From the NCBI RefSeq assembly GCF_013409065.1, contig NZ_JACBZP010000001.1, positions 3,296,518-3,360,517 on the forward strand: DNA of 64,000 nt, written 5' to 3'. The position numbers and the translations under genes were made by a program. How positions within the stretch are numbered: position 1 is the stretch's first letter; every line of letters starts with the position of its first letter. Shown here piece by piece: positions 8,983 through 17,670 of this stretch. The notes beneath the pieces were generated by a model. That model was given only the letters and a program-made list of their open reading frames with translations, was not told the DNA's origin and did not search any database. The DNA comes from Spelaeicoccus albus (lineage in GTDB: Bacteria; Actinomycetota; Actinomycetes; Actinomycetales; Brevibacteriaceae).

Positions 8983-9804
8983 ATGTACCGCACACAATCA
9001 CTCGGCGAAATGAGCTGGACCGAAGTCAAATCAATCGCGACCGAAGACCCGATCATCCTCGTACCGATCGGCGCAATCGAGCAACATGGACCGCACCTCC
9101 CGATTCACGAGGACTCTATCGTTGCCGATTGGTCAGCGAACTACATCGCGACCCAGCTAAAAAACGAGATTGACATTCTGGTGGCTCCCGCCTTGAATTA
9201 CGGCCACTCCCCCACATTTCGCGGTTATGCAGGCAACCTCTCCCTAGCTCAAAATACGCTTCGCCTTGTCGTCGGCGAAATTCTGGATGGGCTCGTCGCA
9301 TCCGGTTTTCGACGCATCGTCCTCATCGACAATAACGGTGGCAATGTAGCGCCCATCACCTCGGCATCCCTGGATGCCCGGCAAGGGCACGGCATCCTGG
9401 TCGGTCACCTATACCCGTGGCAACTCGGGTACGGTCTCATGCGCGACGCCTACGATGACGCAAGTGCCGTATACGGGCACGGAGCAGAACCCGAGCATTC
9501 CGCCATGTTGGCGATGTTCCCCGAACAAGTCCACAGCGACAGCGCCGTGAAGCGTCCCTTTACGCAACTCGCTGGATGGAACCCTACAAGCTATACCGAG
9601 GCAAAGATCGGCAACAACTCGGTTCCTGGAACAGTGTTCTGGGACTTTTCGGAAATTAGCGACACGGGCGTGTCTGGTGATCCAACAGTAGGCACCCAAG
9701 CCATGGGTGAACTCTGGATCGAAAGAGTCATGGGTTTTTGCTGTGACTACGTCCGCGAATATAACAAGAACACACAGAATGGAGCGTGCGATGTCCGGCC
9801 GTAA
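8983..9804 (+). CDS. Creatininase-family amidohydrolase with altered metal motif
   Basis: Creatininase superfamily protein, 273 aa. Family members are metal-dependent cyclic-amide hydrolases. The first metal motif is intact: IEQHGPHLP with Glu33 and His35, then HEDS with Asp44. The second motif, normally NGHGGN or NGHYEN, is here DNNGGN (about 116-121), so the His that usually binds metal is Asn118. A later GHGAEPEHSAML segment is typical. The ATG follows acggagc about 6-10 nt upstream. It lies directly upstream of, and overlaps by 14 nt, the aldolase gene. It may hydrolyse a substrate other than creatinine, or use one metal. Confidence 0.88.
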   Translation: MYRTQSLGEMSWTEVKSIATEDPIILVPIGAIEQHGPHLPIHEDSIVADWSANYIATQLKNEIDILVAPALNYGHSPTFRGYAGNLSLAQNTLRLVVGEILDGLVASGFRRIVLIDNNGGNVAPITSASLDARQGHGILVGHLYPWQLGYGLMRDAYDDASAVYGHGAEPEHSAMLAMFPEQVHSDSAVKRPFTQLAGWNPTSYTEAKIGNNSVPGTVFWDFSEISDTGVSGDPTVGTQAMGELWIERVMGFCCDYVREYNKNTQNGACDVRP

Positions 9805-10540
9805 TCAACACCCATCACTCGCAGCCTGGTTTTCAACGCCCAACTTCGCCGAAGCTGAAATTGTGCAGCAAGCGGGGTACGACGCAGTTGTACTCGACAT
9901 AGAACACGGATCCTTCGACCTAGCAGCTCTCGAAAGATATATACCTTTCCTTCGCTTGCTCGGTTTGACAGTCATCGCCAAAGTGCTGGCACCTGAGCGT
10001 GGCCCTATCCAACAAGCACTCGACTTTGGAGCCGATGCGGTCGCGATACCACACGTAGAGAACGAAAAACACGCCCGTTACATCACCCAAATGGGAAAAT
10101 TTCCAACCCTTGGTGACCGGAGTTTCGCAGGTGGACGAACCTGTGGATACGGGCCCACCGACCAATCATGGTACGAACGCCAAAATCGTCGGACGGCGGT
10201 CTACCCCATGATTGAAGATGCCGGCGCGTTCAACGACGTATCAGCCATCGCCGCGCTCGACACGGTCGACGGGGTCTTCGTCGGGCCATCCGACCTGTCG
10301 TTACGGCGTAATCGTGGCGCATACTCAGCTGACGCCGACGACTTCACCGACATTGAAGCCATCGCGAAAGCCTGTGCATCTGCAAGCAAGCCTTGGATCA
10401 TGCCGGCGTGGACACACGCAGAAAAACAGCTCGCATATCGGCTCGACGCGGGAACCATCATCCTCACCATGGAACATGAAGCCTTACGATCTGGGTTTAC
10501 AAACTCTATCGACGAGATGCGGTCTATCGAAGGAGTGTAG
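9791..10540 (+). CDS. HpcH/HpaI aldolase family protein
   Basis: Class II (metal-dependent) aldolase of the HpcH/HpaI family, 249 aa, predicted to cleave or form 2-oxo-4-hydroxy acids with pyruvate as one product. I chose the ATG at 9791 (MSGRNQHPSL) because GGAG lies 6 nt upstream at 9781-9784; the start overlaps the creatininase-like gene by 14 nt. Recognisable segments are the DIEHGSFDL loop (catalytic His), IPHVEN, MIEDAGAF with the metal-binding Glu, and GPSDLSL with the metal-binding Asp. As the last enzyme of the module it could release pyruvate from the ring-opened or deamidated substrate. Confidence 0.9.
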   Translation: MSGRNQHPSLAAWFSTPNFAEAEIVQQAGYDAVVLDIEHGSFDLAALERYIPFLRLLGLTVIAKVLAPERGPIQQALDFGADAVAIPHVENEKHARYITQMGKFPTLGDRSFAGGRTCGYGPTDQSWYERQNRRTAVYPMIEDAGAFNDVSAIAALDTVDGVFVGPSDLSLRRNRGAYSADADDFTDIEAIAKACASASKPWIMPAWTHAEKQLAYRLDAGTIILTMEHEALRSGFTNSIDEMRSIEGV

Positions 10541-10683
10541 AGAGTCGCTGTAACTCCACGCCAACACTGCAAGTAAGTGATACTGCTGACGTCTGACGCA
10601 GTGGCACGCGCCGCGGCCCTGCCAGATATGTCGGCGCCACGCTGGCGGCAGCCATCACCCGGATTGAAAGGAGAACAACCCAG

Positions 10684-11430
10684 GTGATGACTGCAGTTGG
10701 CGTATCGCTAATCATGCTTATCGCGGCGTGCGTCCAGCGCGTAGCCGGGATGGGGTTCTCCCTTGTGGCCGTGCCGCTGCTCTTGTGGATCCTCGGTCCG
10801 GTGAATTCCGTAACGCTCGTGAATATCGCGAGTGGAATGACGAGTCTGGTGATCATCGGCACGACTTTTCGGGATATTTCATGGCAACATGTCCTGCGTC
10901 TAGCAATACCAGCGTTGGTGATCACAGTGCCAAGTGCTTACATATTGACGATCGCATCGAGTCCATGGATTGAGCTGCTGGTTGGGATACTGTTGCTCGC
11001 ATGCTGCTGTGCAATGAGCTTTAATCTGCGAATTAGGTTACATCGCTCCGTTGCCGTCGAAAGCGTTTCCGGCTTTATCAGCGGCTTTATGAACACGACC
11101 GCAGGAGTCGCGGGACCAGCAGTCAGCGCATACGCGTTCTCAGCCGGATGGCCGCATCGCATGTTCGTCGCCACCCTTCAGCCATATTTCCTTCTCGTCG
11201 ATGCCGGCGCGGTCGCAGCAAAATACTCGATGTTCAATGCAAGCGGGCACCACTCACCAGGCGCCGTCGTCGCTATACCAGCTCTAATCGGCTGCGTAGC
11301 AGGACTCATTGTCGGCAGACAAGTGGCCATGTGTCTCAGCTCAAGAACGTCGAGGCGTGTCGTCGTCGCAATTGCTGTGCTGGGCTCGCTAGTGACAACG
11401 GGCAGAGCTCTTGTTGCGCTCACAACGTGA
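10684..11430 (+). CDS. TauE/SafE-family membrane exporter
   Basis: Integral membrane protein of the sulfite exporter TauE/SafE family, 248 aa, with seven or eight predicted hydrophobic segments. Family features are the N-terminal half with GMGFSLVAVPLLLWILGP and the related second half with GFMNTTAGVAGPAVSAYA. The start is GTG 10684 or ATG 10687, after AAAGGAG a short distance upstream. Members export or import small organic or sulfur anions. Being last in the module, it may move a product or co-substrate; direction and substrate cannot be read from sequence. Confidence 0.88.
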   Translation: MMTAVGVSLIMLIAACVQRVAGMGFSLVAVPLLLWILGPVNSVTLVNIASGMTSLVIIGTTFRDISWQHVLRLAIPALVITVPSAYILTIASSPWIELLVGILLLACCCAMSFNLRIRLHRSVAVESVSGFISGFMNTTAGVAGPAVSAYAFSAGWPHRMFVATLQPYFLLVDAGAVAAKYSMFNASGHHSPGAVVAIPALIGCVAGLIVGRQVAMCLSSRTSRRVVVAIAVLGSLVTTGRALVALTT

Positions 11431-11644
11431 CTTCAGCGATACCGCCGCTTTAAGCAACCCAATTTGATGACCTCACACGCTTCATACGCTGCATCGTTAA
11501 CGGCGTCTCGCCCACCGATGAATTGTAGGCACTGCAGCCTTGTAGAGTGAGGCTTTTAAGGAAGCTCGAAGCCGGGATGAAATTTCGCTCCCGGCATGAA
11601 ACTAGATAAGACGCTGAACTCAGCACCGGCGAAAGTAGATCCTG

Positions 11645-11812
11645 AACCCATACTGAACAGTTGTTGTTCAGCAAATTTTCGCGCCTTTGCGGGCAGTTGC
11701 GCCAACCCTCTATTTTTCTGCAATGACGCGGAATGACGGGCCCAACCACCATTCAGGCTCTTACACTGATTACAGCCTGTTTTTCAACGAAACTACGGGG
11801 TAAATACGTGGT
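11645..11812 (+). repeat. Family A dispersed repeat, copy 3
   Basis: A clear copy of about 168 bp. The left block is acccatactgaacag, the middle block tttctgcaatgacgcgg, and the right block tttttcaacgaaactacgg followed by ggtaaatacg. These match, in order and orientation, the copies at 30.8, 52.4 and 60.6 kb. Within the left part CTGAACA and TGTTCAG form a 7-bp inverted repeat. There is no gene in either strand with recognisable homology. Confidence 0.65.
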
Positions 11813-12089
11813 CCAGTTCATGCGTACAAGAGATGCTCTGCCCTACCAGTACACGAACATCTTCCGCCTCTCCCTTGGTCATTACATGAACCGCTCCAGA
11901 CGCTCCAGCAATGTTTGGTCCGGCTTGGAACCATACTTAGAATCGTCACGAGGGTTATCAGTCGAGCACGCACTGGAACGTACCCGGTTTGGTGGACACG
12001 AGAGAGGGTTGCCCGTGACGCGTAGGGCACTCCCGTCTGGCGGACACCACTATTCTCATCCGCCGCGCCCGATGGAATGTGTGTGAGAG

Positions 12090-12160
12090 GCTTTGGCTCA
12101 CAAATGGGGACAGGAGAGCGCCGGTCTTCAACGAAAAAGCAGACTAGACGTCGACGTCGA
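12090..12160 (+). repeat. Family A right-end fragment, copy 4
   Basis: Only the right-hand block is recognisable: tcttcaacgaaaaagcagac followed by tagacgtcg, preceded by a degraded version of the preceding segment. It lies about 350 bp from copy 3 in the same orientation and may be a tandem relic. Low confidence because the match is short. Confidence 0.3.
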
Positions 12161-12260
12161 TTCAGAACACCCCTGGGGTCTCACTCTGTAGTCGCGAACT
12201 CGTTATTTCCATGCGACATTAGCGATATTGCTGTTACACGAACCAATCGGCGCTCGGGTC

Positions 12261-13970
12261 TCAGATACGGCCTTCGTCATGGGCCCTCACATGTGCGGCG
12301 ATCTCCGTCATAAAAGGGGCAACGATAGTTGCAGAGACTCTACAGTCAAGAAGGAACAAGCCCTTCGCGCCGCTAGAAACCCATCTCGTTAAGTGATCCA
12401 AGTCGGCCACGGAGCGAATCACCTCCCCGTCCCCTCCGAGTCCACGTGTAACCGCGGCGAAGTCCACCTCCTCGATCTGCATGGGACCGGGTTCTAGGCC
12501 TTGCGACGCATATTGGTGAATCTCTGCTCCATAAGCTTTGTCATTGTAGACAATGACGACGCAACTTGATGCGACTCTAACCAGGGTATCTAAGTCGGCA
12601 AGCGACATAAGGGCACTGCCATCTCCCATGCCAACCACGACTGTAGACTCAGTGGCTTGATTCGCTCCTATTGCCCCTAACATCGCCAAGCCAATGGACT
12701 GGTAAGCCGTGCCCATAAGAACCGTCGGCGCCCCGGCCGGTAGGTCTAGATACATAGGAGCCCAGCCAATACTGTGCCCGATATCCTGGACCAAAATGCA
12801 GTCACTGGGGAGGATCTCGTTGAGATACCTCAGCAAGTAACGTGGGTCGAGACGACCGTCAGAAGCGAATTCCTCTCCCGCGTCGCTTCTCCTCGCTTCG
12901 CTACCGTCGCCACGCATCACTGAATCGCGCCAACCCGACGCAGTCGCTCCGGGAAGTTGCGCAAGGACAGCTTCACAGACAACTGATGCGTCGCCGCAAA
13001 GCACATCCGTGACACAGCTAGCTGTCGGCCTAGCTTCGGTGTTTATCTGAATGACGCGAGCGTCCTGCGCAAATAACGTGTCAAACCTGGTTGTGAATTG
13101 ATTCAATCCGGCGCCAACGACGAACACCACGTCGGCCGTGGCAATAAGTTCAGCAGAGGACACGGTCGAGAAACCGCCTGCAATGCCGAGATCCCACGGC
13201 GATCCAACGAACAACGACCTCGCCAAAGCAGTTGTGGCAGTTGGCGCTCCGAGCCTGGCAGCGATCTCAGCAAGCTGACGGCCCGCGTTGGCGAGCAGTG
13301 CGCCGCGCCCACCTAGAACCAACGGTCGTACCGCCGATCTCATTAGAGCCACCGCGGAATTGAGCGCGGAAAAGAATTCGGCCTCGTCCGGGACACGCAC
13401 GCTTCGAGATAATTGGCTTACTCTTTTAGGTTTGTCGGATGATTTAGCGACAGTTGACCTGGTTGTGGCTGATGAAGCCTGTTCGCGCCCGGGGCTTGTT
13501 GCTAAGTCATACGGGATTTCGACAATTACGGGGCGTTGCTCACCCCGGGCTTTTTCCACGGCGCCGTCGATCGCAGATTTTATGCTGCCTGCCCCTAAAG
13601 TGATGGTGGACACTCCGATATGCGTGGCAATGGCGTCCTGCTTAATGTCCCACGGACGAGGACCAGTAGTTGGCTGAGCACCGACGAGCAACAATAATGG
13701 AGATCTTGCAAAGGTTGCCTCAGCGAGCGCAGTTATCGCATTTGTGAACCCTGCTCCATAAGTTGTGGTTGCCACCGCCAGTGTCCCAGCCACACGGGCA
13801 TAGGCGTCGGCGGCGCCAATTGCGCCAGCCTCATGCCGGGTGGCGACATATTGGCATTTAGTACGTAGCAGCGCGTCGACAAAGTGCGCATTTCCGTTTC
13901 CAACAACTCCGAATGCGCAACTGCAGTGGTCAGCAACAGCAATTGCAGCGAGCTCCGAAACGTTTCTCAT
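12261..13970 (-). CDS. Thiamine diphosphate-dependent enzyme, acetolactate synthase-like
   Basis: Three-domain ThDP enzyme, 569 aa, the usual size for acetolactate synthase, benzoylformate decarboxylase and related enzymes. The N-terminal pyrimidine-binding domain has the catalytic Glu in ATRHEAGAIGAADAYAR. The central domain begins near PLVLGGRGALLANAG. The C-terminal domain carries the diphosphate/Mg motif GDGSALMS through VYNDKAYG. I chose ATG 13970 because it overlaps the upstream TGA (ATGA) with GGAAG in front; ATG 13985 is an alternative. It is the last gene of a minus-strand operon with an amidohydrolase and an MHS carrier, so it likely acts on a 2-oxo acid from that pathway. Exact substrate unknown. 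Confidence 0.9.
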   Translation of the reverse strand: MRNVSELAAIAVADHCSCAFGVVGNGNAHFVDALLRTKCQYVATRHEAGAIGAADAYARVAGTLAVATTTYGAGFTNAITALAEATFARSPLLLLVGAQPTTGPRPWDIKQDAIATHIGVSTITLGAGSIKSAIDGAVEKARGEQRPVIVEIPYDLATSPGREQASSATTRSTVAKSSDKPKRVSQLSRSVRVPDEAEFFSALNSAVALMRSAVRPLVLGGRGALLANAGRQLAEIAARLGAPTATTALARSLFVGSPWDLGIAGGFSTVSSAELIATADVVFVVGAGLNQFTTRFDTLFAQDARVIQINTEARPTASCVTDVLCGDASVVCEAVLAQLPGATASGWRDSVMRGDGSEARRSDAGEEFASDGRLDPRYLLRYLNEILPSDCILVQDIGHSIGWAPMYLDLPAGAPTVLMGTAYQSIGLAMLGAIGANQATESTVVVGMGDGSALMSLADLDTLVRVASSCVVIVYNDKAYGAEIHQYASQGLEPGPMQIEEVDFAAVTRGLGGDGEVIRSVADLDHLTRWVSSGAKGLFLLDCRVSATIVAPFMTEIAAHVRAHDEGRI

Positions 13971-15559
13971 CCTGTTGCTTCCCATCGTTTGAGCCCGTCG
14001 ATATAGGTGCCAAGCACAGGAATCTGACCAATTTGACTTGCTTCCACGGCCCTCGGGTCATTGCCGAGTACAGTGAAATCCGCTCGTTTGCCGGGAGATA
14101 GACTTCCGAGACGGTCTCCCCAACCGGCCGCCTGTGCCGGGTTGATCGTGAACGCCTGAATCGCTTCATCAATGCTAATCGCTTCTTCCGGGCCCATTGG
14201 TAAGCCGGTTGACGATCGCCGCTCCACTAAAACTTGCATAGCCTGCAGTGGTGTTCCTGGAAGCGGCCTGTCTGTTGAGCCGATTAGCCGAATTCCAGCA
14301 TTGATGAGGGACCGACCGCGATACAGCCGCTGGGCGCGTTCCGCTCCAACTACACGGGTAAAGTCGTCGCCTGAGCCCCAGAGGAAGCACGGCTGCGTAG
14401 AAATGGACACATTCAGCCGACTAAGCCGGGAAACTTGATCGTCCCGAATATAGCCGCCGTGCTCGATACGATGTTTAAGGTCCGAACGTGGGATGTCGCT
14501 TTGCGCCGACTCGAATGCCTCGATAGCTAGATCGATGGCTCGATCACCTATAGCGTGAGCAGCGATCTGCCAGCCAGAACTATGGGCACGGCCGATTTGG
14601 TCGACTACGGTAGATGGATCTTCGTTCAAAATTCCCAGATTATTCGTGCCTTCATAGGGTGCAGTTAATGCCGCCGATCGGGCCATCATGCCGCCGTCAA
14701 TCCAAATCTTCACGGCTCCAAGAGATAGCCAGTCATCGCCGAATCCCTGTTGTAGACCTAAGTCGAGTCCGATCGTGACGTGGTCGTCGACGTGGCCAGG
14801 TATTGCGTGAAGCACACCATAATGCGGCATCAACTGTGCACGCACAGGTAACGCGCCGCGGCGACGTAAGCGTGCATAGGCGGCGAGTTCGAGATGTGAC
14901 AACGACTCAATTCCGGATCCGACCCCGGCATCCACACATGCGGTAATTCCTTCGCTGAGGCACTGATGCCCAGCCGAAGAGATCGCATCTTCGACAGTAC
15001 TCAGTGGATACGGAAGTCGTTGCTCCGTGACGAGGGTTTGTTCCTCGTCGATGAGTAGCCCCTGTTGTTCGGTGGAGTACCCGGCGATCGTGTGCTCCTT
15101 GGCCGCTTTGACTACGGCAGTACTTACTACGGACGCATGGTTAGAGATGTGTTTTACCCAGACAGGTCGGCCTTCACCAGCGAGATCCAATTCCTTCGCT
15201 GTGAGATGGGCGTCGCCAATGGCGCGTTGGTCGTAGCCGACGACGTCAAGCCATTCATGCGGCCGCAACCCAGCGGCGGCCCGCGATATCCGGCTGAGTA
15301 CCGCTTCGCGGCTTCGCTCTGCTGAAACGTCGAGGGCGATGGATAATAAGCCGGTCGTCCCTAAATGAGTGTGCCCATCGATGAGTCCAGGAAGAACGGT
15401 TCTCTGGTTGAGATCGACGACCTCTTTAGCCTTAAGGTCGTCAATCTCTTCATCGAACCCGAGCACCATGCCTTGCCAAATGGCCATCCGAGCGGCTACA
15501 GGGCGGATGTCGTCGACGGTGCGAATACGGGCGTTCTCTATAATCAGATCAGCCTTCAA
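13967..15559 (-). CDS. Amidohydrolase family 3 protein (YtcJ-like)
   Basis: Metal-dependent amidohydrolase of the YtcJ-like branch, 530 aa, normal length. It starts with LIIENARIRTVDD, then the metal motif GLIDGHTHLG, later AAHAIGDRAID and HRIEHGGYI, and near the end GSTDRPLPGTPL with the metal-binding Asp, plus SPGKRADFTVLGNDP. The start is a TTG at 15559 with AAGGAG 7-8 nt upstream, overlapping the end of the transporter gene by 11 nt. Family members hydrolyse amides, formamides or imides; the natural substrate is not predictable. Translational overlaps on both sides indicate one transcript with the MHS carrier and ThDP enzyme. Confidence 0.92.
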   Translation of the reverse strand: MKADLIIENARIRTVDDIRPVAARMAIWQGMVLGFDEEIDDLKAKEVVDLNQRTVLPGLIDGHTHLGTTGLLSIALDVSAERSREAVLSRISRAAAGLRPHEWLDVVGYDQRAIGDAHLTAKELDLAGEGRPVWVKHISNHASVVSTAVVKAAKEHTIAGYSTEQQGLLIDEEQTLVTEQRLPYPLSTVEDAISSAGHQCLSEGITACVDAGVGSGIESLSHLELAAYARLRRRGALPVRAQLMPHYGVLHAIPGHVDDHVTIGLDLGLQQGFGDDWLSLGAVKIWIDGGMMARSAALTAPYEGTNNLGILNEDPSTVVDQIGRAHSSGWQIAAHAIGDRAIDLAIEAFESAQSDIPRSDLKHRIEHGGYIRDDQVSRLSRLNVSISTQPCFLWGSGDDFTRVVGAERAQRLYRGRSLINAGIRLIGSTDRPLPGTPLQAMQVLVERRSSTGLPMGPEEAISIDEAIQAFTINPAQAAGWGDRLGSLSPGKRADFTVLGNDPRAVEASQIGQIPVLGTYIDGLKRWEATG

Positions 15560-16871
15560 CGATTTTCTCCTTGCTCAGTGGCATAGTGGCGATTCGCGCC
15601 TTGTCGCGCCCCGGCCCAGATCGCACGAACGGAGTCTGCATAGCGAGAACACAGACCAAAGTGGTCAAGGCGGTACCCACGATGAAAAATGCCACAGAGA
15701 GCCAATTGCCTGTGGCGATAAATAGCCCTGTCACCATCGCTGGTGCAAAGCCGCTGAAGATGCCCACGAGTTGGAAACCGAGGGAGACACCGGTATAGCG
15801 AATGCGGCTATCGAAAAGGTCGGCGAAGAGGGTCGGGTAGGCGGCAAACGGCATCGAAATGATCGGAAACCAGATCACCATGGCCAAGATCAGCGACCAT
15901 GCCTGGTTTATATTGATTAGCAAGAAGAACGGAATGGCATAGATCAGTCCTAGGACAACCGACCAGTATATGAGGCTCTTGGGTCGGAATTTGAGCATGA
16001 CGAGGGCAAACACGGGCAAAGTGACCAGCTCTGCAACGCCTCCCCAGATCACTCCCGTCAGCACGTTGCCTTCGCTGCCGTCCAATTCCCCAACGACGTA
16101 GCGGACGACGAAGACTGTCGCCACTGTGAATCCTGAGAGTTCAAATATGCGAGATCCGGCAACCAATAAGATGCGGCCCCAAGCAGCGATAACCGCTTCT
16201 TTGATGGGATTCTTTGCAACACCGAACTCTTTCACCTGCTCCTTGTACGCTTCGGTCTCGTCGAGGGATCGTCGAATTACGAAGCCGATGACAATCAAGA
16301 CGGCGCTGGCAAGAAATGGCACTCGCCACCCCCATGAGTACATTTCACTCTCGGGGAGCATGGCTACCAAGACGAAGGCAACATTGGATAGGATCGTTCC
16401 CATCGGGCTTCCCATTTGCGGTACCACCCCGAAGAAGGCACGCCATTTAGGAGGGGCCGTCTCTGTCATAACAAGGGCAGCGCCGCCCCACTCGCCGCCG
16501 ACTCCGATGCCTTGTATGACGCGAACTGACACAAGCACTATCGCGGCAAAACCGCCAATCTGGTGAGAGGTGGGCAATAGTCCGATTGCGACTGTCGCGG
16601 AGCCCATCACCAGAAGAGAAAGACTAAACGCTCGCTTACGCCCGTAACGGTCCCCGATGTGCCCAAAAATTAAAGCCCCCACTGGCCGGGAAAGAAAGCC
16701 GACCGCGAATGTGAGCATACTGAGTAGCGTGCCGATGGCGGAGTCGAGCTCGTCGAAAAAGACCCGGTTAAAGATCAGCGCCGAGGCAGTCCCGTAGATA
16801 AAAAAGTCATACCATTCAATAGTGCTACCTAGAAATGCACCAATACTCGCTTTGGTCAATTTGGACTTCAC
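15549..16871 (-). CDS. MFS transporter, metabolite:H+ symporter (MHS) family
   Basis: Twelve-helix major-facilitator protein, 440 aa. The N-terminus (GAFLGSTIEWYDFFIYGTAS) is the hallmark of the MHS family, which includes the shikimate, citrate and proline/betaine carriers. The loop 2-3 motif is GHIGDRYGRKRAF, and RVIQGIGVGGEWGG lies in the fourth helix. The start is GTG 16871 after GAAAGGA. It is first in an operon with the amidohydrolase and ThDP enzyme and presumably imports their carboxylate substrate. A 7-bp palindrome lies 20-40 nt upstream of the start. Confidence 0.93.
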   Translation of the reverse strand: MKSKLTKASIGAFLGSTIEWYDFFIYGTASALIFNRVFFDELDSAIGTLLSMLTFAVGFLSRPVGALIFGHIGDRYGRKRAFSLSLLVMGSATVAIGLLPTSHQIGGFAAIVLVSVRVIQGIGVGGEWGGAALVMTETAPPKWRAFFGVVPQMGSPMGTILSNVAFVLVAMLPESEMYSWGWRVPFLASAVLIVIGFVIRRSLDETEAYKEQVKEFGVAKNPIKEAVIAAWGRILLVAGSRIFELSGFTVATVFVVRYVVGELDGSEGNVLTGVIWGGVAELVTLPVFALVMLKFRPKSLIYWSVVLGLIYAIPFFLLININQAWSLILAMVIWFPIISMPFAAYPTLFADLFDSRIRYTGVSLGFQLVGIFSGFAPAMVTGLFIATGNWLSVAFFIVGTALTTLVCVLAMQTPFVRSGPGRDKARIATMPLSKEKIVEG

Positions 16872-16891
16872 GAGGATTTCCTTTCGTGGAA

Positions 16892-16909
16892 CGGTTCGTC
16901 GTCGAACCG
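16892..16909. promoter_or_regulatory. Inverted repeat upstream of the MHS operon
   Basis: CGGTTCG (16892-16898) and CGAACCG (16903-16909) are perfect 7-bp arms around a 4-nt centre. The site is 21-38 nt upstream of the MHS start codon, where a repressor could block transcription or a hairpin could affect the mRNA leader. The bound protein is unknown; the nearby MocR-type regulator is one candidate. A second short repeat, gtcccg-ctg-cgggac, lies just upstream at about 16920-16934. Confidence 0.4.
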
Positions 16910-16983
16910 ATGTGAATGTGTCCCGCTGCGGGACGAGTCGGAATCGGACTTGCCGGCAGCCATAGCCGCTGTCGTGACGATAG

Positions 16984-17634
16984 TTATCGTTTATTGTCTG
17001 CTGGTGAGGCTATTGTCGTCATTTCATTCATCAACACAGCGATTTCGCTCTGTTCTCCAGCCTGCGATGCAAGTACTGCGGCGACGGAGCGGTTATCATC
17101 CACGTCGCGGTTTTGGCCGAGTTTCATTTTCACGTCCAGATTCTCGACAGCAATCGTGAAACCGGCGATGCGCGGGAGCAAAAGCTCCATACGGGTCTTA
17201 GCTTGATCATTGAACGCCCACGCCGGGCAGCCGGAAGCACTGTACATCTGCTCGTGCTCATAAGTGAGTTCAAGCAAATGAGTGCGTAGGTCCGATTCGC
17301 TCAACTGTGTTACGTGCCCGCTGATGTGTACGGGCGTGTAGTTATAGGTCGGCAATCCAACGCTTTTATACCAATTGGGAGAGACGTAAGTTTGCGGCCC
17401 TGGGAAGACGGCAGTGGCAATGCCATTGGACGTGAGGGCTTTGGCGATCGGATCGACGTGAGGAATGTGGCCAACTAGCTGTGCGGCTCCCTGTGCATCT
17501 TCGCGCCACAACATCGGCATGTGAGCGATACGCAGCGGGTCGGTCGCTATCAGCGTCGCTAGAGGATGTCGTCGAATGATCTCGCGCGAGCAGCTGACGG
17601 GGTCCTCGGGTACATAGAGCGCGTTAACCCACAT
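16984..17634 (-). CDS. PaiB-like FMN-binding negative transcriptional regulator
   Basis: PaiB-family protein, 216 aa, with a split-barrel FMN-binding fold related to pyridoxamine-phosphate oxidase. Characteristic segments are MWVNALYVPEDP at the N-terminus, HPLATLIATDPLRIAHMPML, and the conserved FPGPQTYVSPNWY followed by PTYNYTPVH. I prefer ATG 17634 to the ATG at 17640 because AGGA then has a proper 7-8 nt spacing and the N-terminus matches the family. In Bacillus PaiB is a regulator or polyamine-linked protein; many family members are uncharacterised. It is divergent from a MocR-type gene across 36 bp, suggesting control by that regulator. Confidence 0.88.
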   Translation of the reverse strand: MWVNALYVPEDPVSCSREIIRRHPLATLIATDPLRIAHMPMLWREDAQGAAQLVGHIPHVDPIAKALTSNGIATAVFPGPQTYVSPNWYKSVGLPTYNYTPVHISGHVTQLSESDLRTHLLELTYEHEQMYSASGCPAWAFNDQAKTRMELLLPRIAGFTIAVENLDVKMKLGQNRDVDDNRSVAAVLASQAGEQSEIAVLMNEMTTIASPADNKR

Positions 17635-17644
17635 TGACATATCC

Positions 17645-17664
17645 TAACTGTATTAGTACAGTTA
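17645..17664. promoter_or_regulatory. Palindromic operator between paiB-like and MocR-type genes
   Basis: TAACTGTA (17645-17652) and TACAGTTA (17657-17664) are perfect 8-bp arms around TTAG. The site fills most of the 36-bp divergent gap. TACAGT at 17657-17662 fits an actinobacterial TANNNT -10 for a leaderless plus-strand message starting at GTG 17671, and by symmetry the opposite strand carries a similar hexamer. Protein binding here would shut both promoters, which fits autoregulation by the MocR-type protein. Confidence 0.6.
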
Positions 17665-17670
17665 TATACT

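Larger units (their letters stand above)
11431..12260. other. Intergenic stretch between convergent modules, with repeats
   Basis: No gene is supported in these 830 bp between the TauE-like gene (plus) and the ThDP enzyme (minus). An inverted repeat GCCGGGA (11571-11577) and TCCCGGC (11589-11595) could fold into a hairpin, but no T-tract follows, so I do not call it a terminator. One clear family A copy (11645-11812) and a weak partial copy (about 12090-12160) fill most of the rest. Confidence 0.55.

Noticed and set aside
11571-11595. Hairpin GCCGGGA/TCCCGGC as terminator of the first operon
   Set aside because: The stem is convincing, but there is no T-tract on either strand and it lies about 140 bp after the last stop codon.
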